Positions 1 through 10,889 of a stretch of 64,000 bases of DNA are shown one piece after another (position 1 is the stretch's first letter; the number at the start of each line of letters is the position of its first letter). Source of the DNA: Diploptera punctata. Its lineage: Eukaryota > Arthropoda > Insecta > Blattodea > Blaberidae. The position numbers and the translations under genes were made by a program. The DNA lies in assembly GCA_030220185.1 (NCBI GenBank), contig JASPKZ010007538.1, forward strand, positions 179,501 through 243,500. Reading direction: 5' to 3'. Below the pieces are notes generated by a model, which saw nothing but the letters and a program-made list of their open reading frames with translations, had not been told where the DNA came from and made no database searches.

Positions 1-222
1 AGAACTTTGAAAATAAATTGAGAGGAAAAGTCATAATTTGTGTACATTGATAAACATATTAAAATTCTTCATAAAAAAGTTTCAAATGTCGTCGCAAAAC
101 GATTAAAATAGTTCGAAATATTAGTAAAGACAGAAAAAGTACCTAGAGCAACAGCATCATATGAATGTTGTATGGGAAATCATAGAATAAATTATTCTTT
201 AGTTCTTAAATAAACAAAACAC

Positions 223-1287
223 TGACCTCAGGCATATATCTTTATGGTCCAGACAATATGGGCTGAAACTAAATGTAAACAAAACGCAAGCAATAATTAT
301 CGGACATCCAAGGCTATTACACCTCATAAACAATGGCAATATGCCGGCTGTCATATTAGATAATGAACAAATTCCTTATACCGACGTCGTTAAAAACTTG
401 GGATTTTACTTAGATTCTAATTTAAAATGGCATGAGCAAGTAAAACAAACATCTAAAAGGATCTTCTCCATAATGCATTCCCTAAAGCGACTTAAACATT
501 TTCTTCCTACAACTCTTAAAAGAATTTTAATCCAAACTTTAGTGATGCCGCATTTTGACTACTGTGACGTTCTACTAACTGACATAAGTGACGGATTGTC
601 GGACAAACTGCAGCGTGTCCATAATATGTGTATCAGATTCATATTTAATGTTCGAAAATACGATCACATTTCTCCATTATTCCACGAATTGTCATGGCTA
701 CATCTAAAAGAGAGAAGAAAATCGCACTGTCTAATTCTCCTATTTAAGATCCTACATACCTCGATTCCCAATTATTTATCATCCCGTTTCCAGTATCTAT
801 CCTCAAACCATAACTTAAACACAAGATCACAACATAGTCTCTTACTTAATATACCGCAACATAGGACATCACATCACTCCATGTCATATACCATCTCCAC
901 TTCTCGCAACTGGAATTCCCTACCACAAGAAATAAGGGGCTGCCGGACATTGGCATCTTTTAAAAGAAATCTAAATTTATATTTGCTCTAAACTCGACTT
1001 CATTATTATCCAGTGTAAGATATATATATTAATTGGTGTTTCCCGTATAATGTATCATATATTATTATTATATTATTATTATTACTATTATTATTATTAT
1101 CGTATCATTATTGTTATTACCCTATGAAATGTTGTTTGTACATGACATTTACATTGCTACATTTATTGTATCTTTAACTGTTTATAATTAGTATAGTGTA
1201 TATCTATATTTGTCGAATATTTATTTGTATTTGTGCTGGTTGAGTGGAAGAGAGGGCCTTATGGCCTTAACTCTGCCAGAATAAATA

Positions 1288-1326
<39 letters not shown>
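223..1326 (+). mobile_element. 5'-truncated non-LTR retrotransposon (LINE) inserted in the left arm of the inverted repeat
   Basis: The insertion is defined by comparison with the uninterrupted right arm near 2207. It carries the end of a reverse transcriptase ORF, a ~300-bp AT-rich 3' region and a 3' tail of ATT repeats (1290-1328), a tail type common in several LINE clades. Just before the tail is a short segment reading GGCCTTATGGCC. A related segment occurs in the minus-strand LINE at 60345-61231, so both belong to one family. No clear TSD is visible. Confidence 0.8.
341..991 (+). pseudogene. C-terminal part of LINE reverse transcriptase
   Basis: The 216-residue open frame starts within the RT thumb. 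The motif NLGFYLDSNLKW near residue 20, the segment PHFDYCDVLL and the ending WNSLPQEIRGC...FKRNLNLYLL are typical of LINE C-termini. The same frame can be read upstream from about base 228 (WS..YGLKLNVNKTQAIIIG), so the ATG at 341 is internal and not a real start. The palm with the YADD box, the fingers and the endonuclease are missing because of 5' truncation. The clade was not settled (CR1/L2-like or jockey-related). It is not functional alone. Confidence 0.8.
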
Positions 1327-1329
<3 letters not shown>

Positions 1330-1639
1330 GGTTGATGAATATACCAAATTTTAGAATACTTCAGATTTTCGCCTGAGCAGTTTTATCAGGTTTTGAATTT
1401 AATAGAAGACGAAATTTATGCACATCCATAATATCCCCGAGATACAATATTTACAGCTTTTATTTATCTCTTGATTAAGTTCAAGCCACAATAACTTTTT
1501 TCTGTACATCTCTGTACTCCTTCATGCTCATATTGTAAAAAACATGTATAGATCTCGATGATTTGCAACAAAACTGTCTAACTTTCGTCGTTTAAAATTG
1601 GAAAGTTATAAAACAAGTACTGTATTTCCGACATTTTGT

Positions 1640-1880
1640 TAACAAATCTTAGTTTGTTTTTAGCAATTACACCAATGAGTATGGGTAATATCTTCTATAT
1701 TCTTTGTTTGCGCTGGCAAATTGCGTCCTGGATTCAAGAGATTCCAAAACACGACGCGACATGTCAGCGCAAATTTTTTTGCGCCAGCAATTTGCGTTGT
1801 AGATAAACCACATCCATTTGAATATATGGGGAGCAATTTTTGCGCTGGCGCGTTGCGTCGTAGATAAACCACAGCATTAG
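1640..1880. repeat. Loop region with a repeated GC-rich motif
   Basis: A ~35-bp motif containing TTGCG and ending GTAGATAAACCACA occurs at about 1778-1815 and 1838-1875, with a third looser copy near 1712. It lies in the loop of the inverted repeat. It may be part of a DNA transposon terminus. No protein was recognised. Confidence 0.4.
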
Positions 1881-1906
1881 GCCCAGTGGCCCGTTACGGT
1901 CTCCCG

Positions 1907-2036
1907 TCATCTCCGAAAAGGTCGACCCACAGATCTTCTGCCTCGAGGAATGTAGTGAAGAATTTGTTTTGGTATTCTGTGACGATCCATGCGCTGAATA
2001 TGGGCTAGCCAATTGTTTCTATACTCTTGGAGGTAT
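1907..2036 (-). pseudogene. LINE ORF2 C-terminal fragment
   Basis: Translation on the minus strand gives YRNNWLAHIQRMDRHRIPKQ followed by GRRSVGRPFRRW. This is the conserved tail (W..H..RM...R.P...GRRS.GRP..RW) of many insect LINE polyproteins. Only about 45 residues remain. Confidence 0.65.
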
Positions 2037-2424
2037 TCAGGTATAGGTAAGTCAAGAAATAAATAAAAGCTGTAAATATTGTATTGTATCTTAGGGATAT
2101 TATGGATGTACATAAATTTTGTCTTCTATTAACTTCTAAACCTGATAAAACTGGTCTGACCAAAATCTGAAGTAGTCTAAAATTTGGTATTATCATCAAC
2201 CATATGTTTATTTAAGAACTTAAGAATAATTTGTTATATTATTTTCCATACAACATTCATATGATGCTGTTACTCTACGTACCTTTCCCGTCTTTAATAA
2301 TATTTCGTACTATTTTAAACGTTTTGCAACAATACTTAAAACTTTTTTTTTTATCAAGAATTATTATATGTTTATCTACGTACACAAATTATGACTTTTC
2401 CTCTCAATGATTTTTTAAAGTTCT

Positions 2425-3244
2425 TTAGAATTGAAGTGCGCATGCGCGAACGCTTATAGAATTAAATCCACCAGATGGCAGGACATATGTGTGAATGACC
2501 CACTGAGGCGCTCTGTGTGAATGACCAAAATTTGCATTTAATTCCAAAATATATTTTAAGAAATAAATGTTCAATCGCTTCATTTTGTTAGGTTCCAGTT
2601 TAGTGTACATCAGATTAGTTTATAGTTTACTAAATAGTATGTATGCAATTTATTTCATTAGGCTATGCAGGGACAGGTTTTGTATACTTCAATTTTTTTC
2701 ATAAACACGTTTGGGAATTTATTATGAACGTTGGTCATTTCGATTTCCCATATATGTGGTGTCATCTGGCGACAATTCCATAAACATAAGCACTGTACCA
2801 TATGCGCTCCATCGAAACCAGCATCACGCCGAGCATAACGCAAGCTCGCGTCACGTCGGGCGCGACACGCTGTATAATAAACCATAGCTTAATATTTAAT
2901 GGATGTGGCACAATGAGGTCGTGAATATTCTAACTCTTTATTTAATTAATATTATTTAACGACGCCCTCAGCGTAAAAGCCCAACAATTTTTGTTCAGAG
3001 GCCTCTTATTTCAGACTTGAAGTTTTTATATGCGCCCTAAATTTACGATCGCGTGTTTTTTTCTTCCTTCCTAAGGAAACCATATTCAGAACTTTTAGGC
3101 CTAAAAAATAAACTTCAATTCGGTCGTAATTGAATTTTTGAATCCCGATATAGAGGCAAGTTTGTTATCCACTATTTTTGACGGATTCCGACAAGTGGTT
3201 TTGTGGTCACGTATTTCTATGATTTTACAGCTGGATATTTTGAA
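2425..3244. other. No gene recognised
   Basis: AT-rich sequence with a short GC-rich patch at 2810-2880 that resembles a transposon end. The ORFs are short and carry no known motif. Confidence 0.5.
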
Positions 3245-3610
3245 AAGGGCAGTGTTCCTTTGCCTCGGGTCCTGATTTAAAACCCGGCCGGGATCGATGG
3301 ATTTTTTAGGGTGGAAAAATCAAAATAGCAAGTCCTTCGGGGCGGACTTTAAGCCGTGGGTCCCGAGTCTGAAGATTTACAGGCTCCTAAAAGAACAAGC
3401 ATGAATATAAAGGCTTCTAAGTAAAATTTACGACCTCCTTGATCTTAGTAATATCTGAGTTGCCTACTAGATGTGTCATTGGGCCGTATGGTGACCACAT
3501 ACACCATTCATGACATGTTTTGCGAAATAAGCATAACTAAATTAACTTGGTCTAGTACCTAACTCCTGACAAAGGAGAGGCTTAGGCCCAATATTGGACT
3601 GTTTATTTTG
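3245..3610 (+). mobile_element. SINE family A (tRNA-derived), full body
   Basis: The head retains a B-box-like segment (TTTAAAACCCGG), followed by a conserved body (GACTTTAAGCCGTGGGTCCC, then GAGTCTGAAGATTT) and a tail containing TAACTCCTGACAAAGGAGAGG. The same order occurs at 52180-53003, 42069-42412 (minus) and 29570-30362 (minus). This copy supplies the empty site for the MITE inserted in the 52-kb copy. Confidence 0.75.
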
Positions 3611-4493
3611 ATACGCCTGTACGACGGTTCTTATCATAGATGTGACAAGATATATAAGTTCCTCTCCGAATTAAGTCATATATTTTAATTGTCTTCGTCC
3701 GAAAAAATCCAACGACTTTGCAGGCATCTAATTTAAGATCCGAGGACGATGTAGCCAACACTAATTTTACAGTATTAGTATTTAAATCCTGTCGATGGTT
3801 ATTTGTATGTATGTAGAATTTAAAGGGACTCATACAGTTAGGTTACTGAACGTATTTGTTTTTACGGTGTATGTTACCCCCACGCCCAATCTCGAGGAAT
3901 CCTGGGGGAGTTTCCTCCCTTAGCTGGTGTGTCCCAATTTGTAAGTGCCGGGAACTCACTTTTACACCCCTGTACTTCTTGGTATTAACTAGGAGCCATG
4001 ATGAGGACGTGGTGCATTGCGCTGGGAAGGAATAAATTACATTTCTCAGGTTTTATTTAAGTCCATCCACCAGCAAGGTACACACTCCCGAGGCCACACA
4101 CTGCTCCTTCGCTCCCGGCTTATACAGTAAGAACCATAAAACAATTTTTTTTTTGCTGAAACAACAGTTTCAGTATACATTTCTGCACCCCTATTCCAAA
4201 TTTTCAGTTAAAAATTCCAATTATTAGTGATGAAACTTTTTTGTGCTTGGAATTAAGTACAAGCGCGTTGTAACTTTCCTCAAAATGAAAATTTTCAACA
4301 CACAAAAAAAATAATATCTCGATAACCATTTGAGAATTTCAATAACATTTTGCACACAAATTTATTATCGCAGTCTGTATAGAGGATGGACCTCAATGAT
4401 TAAATGTTAATGAAAAATGAGCAATTTTTACGGCATATGGTTGCAAAGTACATATGCCCTTATTTCTTTACACATTTAAAAATCCATCCATAG
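3611..4493. other. No gene recognised
   Basis: Unique-looking AT-rich DNA. A moderately GC-rich stretch at 3870-4130 has no readable frame of note. Confidence 0.5.
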
Positions 4494-4797
4494 TAATTCT
4501 GTCCGAGGGCAGGTCTTTCACTGCAATGATAGCATTTTCATGCTATACTTTATAGTTTTACTAAGGAATTACAGGTTGCTTTCCACACCGGTGAAGGTGA
4601 TGATAATGATAAGGATGATGATGATGGCCGGATGATTTTCGGGGACCGTTGGCCCTAAGCTTCCTGACATTTGTCTTACAGGTGGGGAAAAACCCGAAAA
4701 AAAACATCACCCAGGAGCCTGTCCTGACCGTGGATCGAAACGGGGCCTACTGCGTGACAAGGAAGCACGCTACCTCGAGACGACAGCGGTGGACTAT
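4494..4797 (-). mobile_element. SINE family B (tRNA-derived)
   Basis: Read on the minus strand it has a tRNA-like head with the sense GTCTCGAGGTAGCG, then a segment rich in GGTTTTT/CCTCACC, a polymorphic ATC-rich stretch (plus strand ATGATGATGATGG) and a tail with CTGCCCTCGG. Related copies lie at 5500-5756, 36513-36778, 39222-39523, 41945-42068 and 61676-61895. Confidence 0.75.
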
Positions 4798-5499
4798 TTA
4801 AAATAATGTACCTTCAATATGAAGCCAATTAGAATCTTCATTCAGGTCCAACAATTGTGTTATAATGTCAGTTTTAAGTAAAAAAAATAGCAATTCTTTT
4901 TATTCACTCAGTTTAGGTGCAAACTTGCTTTTAGTTGTGACATTAAACGTTTTAATGAATAATTCAATTAGAGAATATATTTATACCGTATTTACTTGAG
5001 TAATTTCCCCTTTTTTCACGATGTAGGGGTGAAAATTCGAGGGGGGAATTATGCGATGACTATGAAAATATCAATACGATTTCAGAATGTAGAACACTAT
5101 CAATTAGATATCTATGGTAATTCCATTATGGTTGTTTAACTTTACTCTCAAAGACATTTTGAGGAATTGAAAGAAGAAGTTGTATTTAGTGTTTCCCTAT
5201 TTTCAGACACTCAAACCATACAAAGATAACGGTACAGTAGATTACATTGAAGGTGTGTTTCGCTCTGTTTTCCTTGGCGAAATTTACCACTTGTAACTTA
5301 AAATTTGCAGTGTAGCTGTTATACTTTCTTCTCATAGTTGAGTTTAATTACTCTGACGCTGTGACGGAATAACACTGTTACCAACGCACAGCATGGGCGT
5401 AGCCAGCATTGTATTTAAGGGGGGTGCAAATTTGTTTGGACTGTATACCTTCCGGGTATAAACGAACAAAACAAAAATACAAAATACTACCTTTATTTT

Positions 5500-5756
5500 T
5501 AAAACAAAGTCCACTGTTGTGGTCTCCCGGCCGGGACAAGTTTTTTGGGTGATGGGTTTTTCGGGTTTTTTCCTTACCTGTAAGACAAATTTCAGGAAAC
5601 TTAAAGGCCCAAACGGTCTGGCCATCATTATCATTAAATTTAGTATTAAGGCCTCTCCTGGCTCATCATTACTATCATCACCACCTATCCTATATCATAG
5701 CGGCAGCGTAACTTCGCCTTCCAGGCGCCCCAACCTCAGTAGTGGGTTAAAATAAC
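5500..5756 (+). mobile_element. SINE family B copy inside the hAT left end
   Basis: The sense strand starts CCACTGTTGTGGTCTC, lacks part of the tRNA-like head, then has the conserved TTTTCGGG...CCTTACCTGTAAGACAAAT body. It ends with a tail including CCTTCCAGGCGCCCCAACCT. A similar tail occurs at 50215-50395. Confidence 0.7.
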
Positions 5757-6200
5757 GCAGTGCCAGAATAGAATACCAGAATGTCGAAATGACAATGTGA
5801 TGACATTGAAAAAAAAACTTTTTGAAGCGAACCTCAATATAATTTGGAAGAAATCTACACCGCTATTGAGGAAGAAATATGAAGAGTATTAGTGAAACAT
5901 GATGATCTTGTAAAAGATTTCAGGGCTATTGGCCGTGGTCTTGAGGCTTGTAGTTCCCCGACGTTTCACCAGAGACTGCGTCCGCCATCCTCAAGGGTTG
6001 TCTTGAGACTGACAATTTTGAATAGAGAACATGGAATAGTCTGAGTGCGGCAGACAGCCAAAAGACTGTTGCGGCTACAGATTTCCTTTAGGATGGCCGA
6101 GGCCATCCTCGGGTACCAGGGCTATTCGCCCTTTTGCCCCGTTAATTTAGAAGAGAGAGCCGAAAAGAAAAGAATTGAGTGAAATGAATGTGAGACCATG

Positions 6201-6204
<4 letters not shown>

Positions 6205-6248
<44 letters not shown>
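6205..6248. repeat. (TG)n microsatellite in the 3' region of copy A
   Basis: About 22 TG repeats. The corresponding site in copy B (8863-8880) has only a few TG/CG repeats, so the tract expanded after the copies separated. Confidence 0.9.
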
Positions 6249-6250
<2 letters not shown>

Positions 6251-6449
6251 TGTATCCAAGGTGTTCAGGCACGTCGGAGTAAGGTGTTATTGCAGGTCGG
6301 AGTAAAGCCGATCCTTTATGTTCGGCGCTGCATGTAGCAGGCGTCGAAGGTGCTTACTTCCAGTCCCAGCGAGAAGGAACGAAGTTCAATTACCTCGCCC
6401 CGGATCAAGTAGTGTGAAAGGATGAAGTTACTGGTGGGAACTAGGGGGA

Positions 6450-6510
6450 CTACTACCGGTATCATTTCCTAGTCGCTATTGGAAGACCACCGAACCCAAT
6501 AGCAGAGTAG
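6450..6510 (-). ncRNA. Three-way-junction RNA module, second copy of element A (degenerate)
   Basis: Sense strand is minus. The P2 stem is intact as GCTATTGG paired with CCAATAGC around the constant TTCGGTGG loop. P3 and the closing stem are damaged. Confidence 0.5.
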
Positions 6511-6663
6511 CTTGTTAAAGAAAAATTTTTGCTATGAGAAAATAAAATTTAAAAAAATGTAATTTTAGGTTCGCGGGGGAGGAATAATTTTGAATCGATA
6601 AAAAATTTTGAATTTAGAATCAAATTGGGGATGGAGTAAATTTACTGAGGGGAGACTAGGGGC

Positions 6664-6722
6664 CTACTCCGGACATTGTCTTAGCACCAAGGAAAACCAC
6701 CGAACAAGCTTGGCAGTTAGAT
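6664..6722 (-). ncRNA. Three-way-junction RNA module, first copy of element A (degenerate)
   Basis: GCCAAG pairs only partly with CTTGGT around a TTCGGTGG loop; P3 is recognisable as GACAATGTC. Same relative position as the module at 9271-9328. Confidence 0.45.
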
Positions 6723-7082
6723 TAGGGTCGTGACACGTTAAGTAATAAGTGTATCGAAATTATGGCCAAAATCGGTTCCGGCCGTCCGGGTCTCAAGCGT
6801 GCCATTAACAGGTATAATTCACCTATGTGTTACGCGTGCGGTGCGCCAGAACAGGGGTCCAAGGATGTAGAGGACTTCACTGTGAATTATGGAATCTCCA
6901 TCCCAAGGTAGCTAAATAGGTAGATTCATCTTAGCTTGGCCCACACAGAGTATTTCATCAATGCGTTGAGAAAATATTGTGGGAGAGAAGAGATTCTTAT
7001 ATGATTGATGACCGTTAAGTAGGGGAATCCCTCCAACATGAATGCAGGTTGGTGATCTAGTTTCCCACTGTTCTATCGACCA

Positions 7083-8278
7083 TTATAGGTCCTTCGTACA
7101 ACGTCCACCTGAGTGGCTGGAGATTCGTAAGGAACCGGGACCGTTTGAGTGCCCACGGCCGTTTTTCATTGTTGGGCTACGCAAGATGGCCGAGACTGAC
7201 GGTCTCGGTTTGTGAGGCCGTAGATGTCTGTGTTCCGGAGGGGAGGCAGCAGGAGCAAGCTCAACGTGGGACTGCACTTGTTTATTAGTAGGAAGGAAGT
7301 GGCCTGAACTACTATTTTATTTCCTTCTAGGAGCTTCAGGTCGGGAGGGAAATGGGGCACCTCTGAGCCTGGGCTTATCAGGGTGGGCCGCAGGAGCAAG
7401 CTCGGACTGGGACTGCCTGTTTATCAGCAGCAGGAAGTGTCGGTGCTTACTTTTTTGGGAGCGCGCGGCAGGTCGTAGGAACTTGTAGCACCGGCGGCGG
7501 TACGCTTCCACTTGAATTTGTAGTGGCCAGAGGCGATTGATTTGGGGAATATTCCGCTGCGTTGGAACATTCCGACAGGACTGCTATGAAAATTGGCAGC
7601 AGAGCTCTTGGTCCTCCCAGAGGTCATGTTGACCACCTGAAAGAATGCGAGGCCGTGACCTTTGAGGTAGTCCTGGATCTCGGTTGGATCCACGCCTGAG
7701 TCGATTCCTTTGACTACAAATTTACGCGCTGTAGCGCACGATTTTTTATTCCCTTCGCAGCAGGGAATTTGACGCGGCAGCAGCAGTGTTCAGCTGTATT
7801 TGGTATTTGTAGTAGGCCGACAGTGAAGTCAGCCTAACCCTAGTGACGAGCGGCGTTGGTTCGGCACTGAATGCGACCGCGGGCGGCGATTTATGCGCGA
7901 AAACCCTGTTCGCAGCTGCCAACTCGACGGTAAATTCCCGACGTATCAGCAGTGGAGAGGGTTTCGATTGGGATTGGCGCGAGTCCTGAGTCCCCGAACC
8001 TCCAGTGGCCTCGCCGTCGTTGGACGGTGAGTCCTCCGGAGGTCGGTAGACTCCCGAGACCTGAGTCCCTGAACCCCCAGTGGCCCCGCCGTCGTTGGAC
8101 GGCGAGTCCTCCGGAGGCCGGTCGACTGTCATCGGCAACTCGGCTTTACTGGCAGTCGATGCTGCAGGTTTTGATGACGATGGCTGTTTTTTCTCCGCTT
8201 GAGATTTCTGGCGCGTTTGGTGGAGTGGGAGCGACGTTTTGGCTCGTTCTCTTCTTCTTGGGCTTTCCCATTGTGTGA
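7083..8278 (-). pseudogene. ORF1 (gag-like) of copy A, frameshifted
   Basis: The start region on the minus strand (MGKPKKKR..., ATG near 8278) matches the intact ORF1 of copy B, but small indels break the frame. One open stretch, 8522-7746, joins untranslated leader to ORF1 by frameshift and includes the repeated PPEDSPSNDG.ATGGSGTQ block, then RREFTVELAAANRVFA. Downstream pieces (NMTSGRTK near 7600, ELAPAA near 7390) lie in other frames. Confidence 0.7.
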
Positions 8279-8650
8279 GGGTTCTTATTTGTGGTTGGGG
8301 AAATGGTATCACCGGTTGGAGGTGCCCTGACAAAGACCCTGGGATAGGGGCCGAGCTAGGGGCAGACGGGATAAGGCCTATTGCCTTTTGAGGTAAAGGT
8401 GCTAACAGGGGGGGTAGGTATGTAGAACCCTCGCTGAAAAAGAAATGCTGCCGGGACAGTTTGCTATGCTGCCTGACCACGTGTCGCTGCCGCTTGGGGC
8501 GCTGGACGCTGTCGCTTAGCACGATTGAGTGCGAGGGAGTCGTTCCCGGATGCCGTCCGTTGAGGCTTCGCTAGCCGGTATGCTGGAGTGCTTCTAGACG
8601 ATCAGGAGCTCCTTCCTCTTCCACTGCTGGCCATCCAATCACTGACAATT

Positions 8651-8688
<38 letters not shown>
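8651..8688. repeat. (GA)n tract at the junction of copies A and B
   Basis: About 19 GA repeats separate the leader start of copy A from the 3' end of copy B. On the sense strand this is a CT tract at the 3' end of element B. Confidence 0.9.
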
Positions 8689-8689
<1 letters not shown>

Positions 8690-9069
8690 GGAATAGTCTG
8701 AATGCGGCAGACAGCCAAAAGACTGTTGCGGCTACAGATTTCCTTTAGGATGGCCGAGGCCATCCTCGGGTACCAGGGCTATTCGCCCTTTTGCCCCGTT
8801 AATTTAGAAGAAGAGAGCCGAAAAGAAAATAATTGAGTGAGATGAATGTGAGACCATGGCAGTGTGTGTGTGCGTGTGAGTGTATCCAAGGTGTTAATGC
8901 ACGTCGGAGGAAGGAAGGTGTTATTGCAGGTCTGAGTAAAGCCAATCGTTTGAGTACAGCGCTTCCTGTAGCAGGCGTCGAAGGTGCTATACCAGTCCCA
9001 GAAACGAAGTTCAATTCCCCGCCCGGCTCAGTGGTGAAAGAATGAAGTTACTGGTGGGAACTAGGGGGA

Positions 9070-9125
9070 CTACTCCGGTATTCACCTTATCGCTATGGAA
9101 ACCACCGAAACCAATAGCAGAGTTG
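9070..9125 (-). ncRNA. Three-way-junction RNA module, second copy of element B
   Basis: Sense strand is minus. P2 is GCTAT(T)GG/CCATAGC, P3 is GGT-GAAT-ACC, and the closing stem is CAACTC/GAGTAG with one mismatch. The TTTCGGTGG loop is conserved. Confidence 0.65.
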
Positions 9126-9270
9126 CTTGTTAGAGAAAAATTTTGATGTGAGAAATGAATATGAGAAATGAAGGAAATTATAATTTTAGTTTAGGGGAAT
9201 AATTTTGAATATAATTTTGAATTTAGAATAAATTGGGGATGGATTAAATTTACTGGTGGAAACTAGGGGC

Positions 9271-9328
9271 CCACTCCGACATTTGTCTTCGCGCCAAGGA
9301 AAACCACCGAAAACCTTGGCAGAGTAGG
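9271..9328 (-). ncRNA. Three-way-junction RNA module, first copy of element B
   Basis: Lies about 120 nt after the ORF1 stop. The closing stem is CTACTC/GAGTGG, P2 is GCCAAGG/CCTTGGC around TTTTCGGTGGTTT, and P3 is GAC-AAAT-GTC. Compared with the other copies the stems change while pairing is kept. Confidence 0.7.
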
Positions 9329-9446
9329 GGTGAAGTTAAGTGATAAGTTATCGAAAGATGGCCAAAATCGGTCCGGGCCGTCCGGTTCTTAAGGTGTATA
9401 GCCGGTAATTCACCTATTGTAGTCGCATTTGCGCTAATGGGAGTCC

Positions 9447-10889
9447 CTAGAAGGAGTAGACTTCAGTGTCTATTATAGTATCTCCATCCCAGGTTATATC
9501 AATGTGTAGATCCAACTGTGCTTGGCCCTCATAGAGTATTGCATCTATGCATGAGCCAATGTTGTGGGAGAGATTCTTATTTGGTTGATGCCTGAAGTAG
9601 GGGCATTGACGCCAGCATGTGCAGGAGACATCGGTTCCCACTTTCCTATCGACCATGATAGGCCGTCGTACTACGTCCTGAGTGGCTGTAGATTTGCACG
9701 GGACCGGGACAGTTTGAGTGCCCACGGCCGTTTTTCTTTTGGGCTTAGCTGTGGCCAAGCCTGCGTTCTCGGTTTGTGAGGCCGATGATGTCTGTGTCAC
9801 TGCTGGTTTCGTGAATAAATCCCTGCTTCGTGGAGGAACAGGTGGAGGGGCACGGGGCGCCTTTGAACCTGTGTAGTGAGTGAAGGCAGCAGGAGCAAGC
9901 TCGACTGGGACTGCCTGTTTATCTGTATCTGGAGTGGCCTGAACTACTATTTTTCTCCTTCTAGGGGATTCAGGTCGGAGGGCAATGGGCACCTCCGAGC
10001 CTGTGCTATTGGGGAGGGCAGCAGGAGCAAGCTCAACTGAGACTGCCTGTTTATCAGCAGCAGGAATTGCCTGTACTGCTATTTTGGGGCGCGCGGCAGG
10101 CTTGTGGACCTTAGCGCGGCGGTACGCTTCCACTTTGACTTTGTAGTGGCATAAGCGCTTTATTCTAATGATATCCGCTGCGTTGGAACCTTCCGCCAGG
10201 ACTGCTATAAAGATTGGCAGCGGCCTCTTGGTTCTCCCAGAGGTCATGTTGACCACCTGAAAGACTTCGAGGCCATGACCCTTGAGGTCGTCCTGGATCT
10301 CGGTTGGATCCACGCCTGAGTCAATCACTTTGACTACAAATTTACGCGCTGTAGCCCGCGATTTTTTATTCCCTTCGCAGCAGGGAATGTGACGCTGCAG
10401 CAGCAGCTGTCGGTATTTGTAGTAGGCCGACAATGAAGTCAGCCTAACCCTTGTTCCGAGCGGCGTTGGTTCGCAAATGAATGCGCGCGGCTCGATTTCT
10501 GCGAAAACCCTGTTCGCGGCTGCTAACTCGACGGTAAATTCCCGACGTATCAGCAGTGGAGAGGGTTTCGATTGTAATTGGCGCGAGTCCTGTGACCCCG
10601 AACCTCCAGTGGCCCCATCGTCGTTGGACGATAAGTCCTCCGGAGACCGGTCGACTCTCGAGACCTGAGTCCCTGAACCCCCGGTGGCCCCGCCGTCGTT
10701 GGACGGCGAGTCCTCCGGAGGCCGGTCGACTGTCATCGGTATCTCGGCTTGTCTGGCAGTTGATGCTGCAGGTTGTGACGTCGATGGCTGTATTTTCCCC
10801 GCTTGGGATTTCTGGTGCGTTCGCTGCGCGATTGGTGGAGTGGGAGCGACGTTTTGGCTCGTTCTCTTCTTCTTATTGGGCTTTCCCAT
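9447..10889 (-). CDS. Gag-like ORF1 protein of the gag-only retroelement (480 aa, intact)
   Basis: Likely RNA-binding ORF1 protein. The start is chosen at 10889 because the basic N-terminus MGKPNKKKR follows and copies A and C begin alike. Residues ~50-105 hold two copies of a ~28-residue repeat (RPPEDSPSNDGGATGGSG and a variant). From ~110 comes RREFTVELAAANRVFA. Residues ~185-265 (KFVVKVIDSGVDPTEIQDDL, then NMTSGRTKRPLPIF, then IKRLCHYKVKVEAYRR) resemble the RRM/PRE_C2HC part of jockey and I-type gag. The CCHC knuckles that normally follow are missing. Instead a ~43-residue repeat (VELAPAA..., twice) leads to a C-terminal SCTC-x3-CP motif that recurs in copy C as SCTCGKACP. Function beyond gag-like is inference. 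Confidence 0.75.
   Translation of the reverse strand: MGKPNKKKRTSQNVAPTPPIAQRTHQKSQAGKIQPSTSQPAASTARQAEIPMTVDRPPEDSPSNDGGATGGSGTQVSRVDRSPEDLSSNDDGATGGSGSQDSRQLQSKPSPLLIRREFTVELAAANRVFAEIEPRAFICEPTPLGTRVRLTSLSAYYKYRQLLLQRHIPCCEGNKKSRATARKFVVKVIDSGVDPTEIQDDLKGHGLEVFQVVNMTSGRTKRPLPIFIAVLAEGSNAADIIRIKRLCHYKVKVEAYRRAKVHKPAARPKIAVQAIPAADKQAVSVELAPAALPNSTGSEVPIALRPESPRRRKIVVQATPDTDKQAVPVELAPAAFTHYTGSKAPRAPPPVPPRSRDLFTKPAVTQTSSASQTENAGLATAKPKRKTAVGTQTVPVPCKSTATQDVVRRPIMVDRKVGTDVSCTCWRQCPYFRHQPNKNLSHNIGSCIDAILYEGQAQLDLHIDITWDGDTIIDTEVYSF

Larger units (their letters stand above)
1..2424. repeat. Long inverted repeat (fold-back or TIR element), left end cut by window
   Basis: Bases 1-222 followed by 1327-1480 are the reverse complement of 2040-2424, with roughly 10 percent divergence. 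Each arm is about 380 bp when the LINE at 223-1326 is removed, and the loop is about 560 bp (1481-2039). The match begins at base 1, so the true outer end may lie outside the window. No transposase was recognised in the loop; it holds a small LINE scrap and a GC-rich repeated motif. It may be a TIR transposon derivative or a recombination-made palindrome. Confidence 0.8.
6030..8642 (-). mobile_element. Gag-only retroelement, copy A (decayed)
   Basis: Near duplicate of copy B, placed head to tail with it. Shared landmarks are the 3' end at 6030-6130, a simple TG tract at 6205-6248, two structured RNA modules (6450-6510 and 6664-6722), ORF1 remains at 7083-8278 and a 5' leader to about 8642. 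No reverse transcriptase frame lies between the end of ORF1 and the 3' end. Confidence 0.7.

Noticed and set aside
1048..1105. CRISPR-like or satellite repeats in ATT-rich stretches
   Set aside because: These are plain trinucleotide microsatellites, mostly LINE 3' tails. No spacers or repeat units are present.
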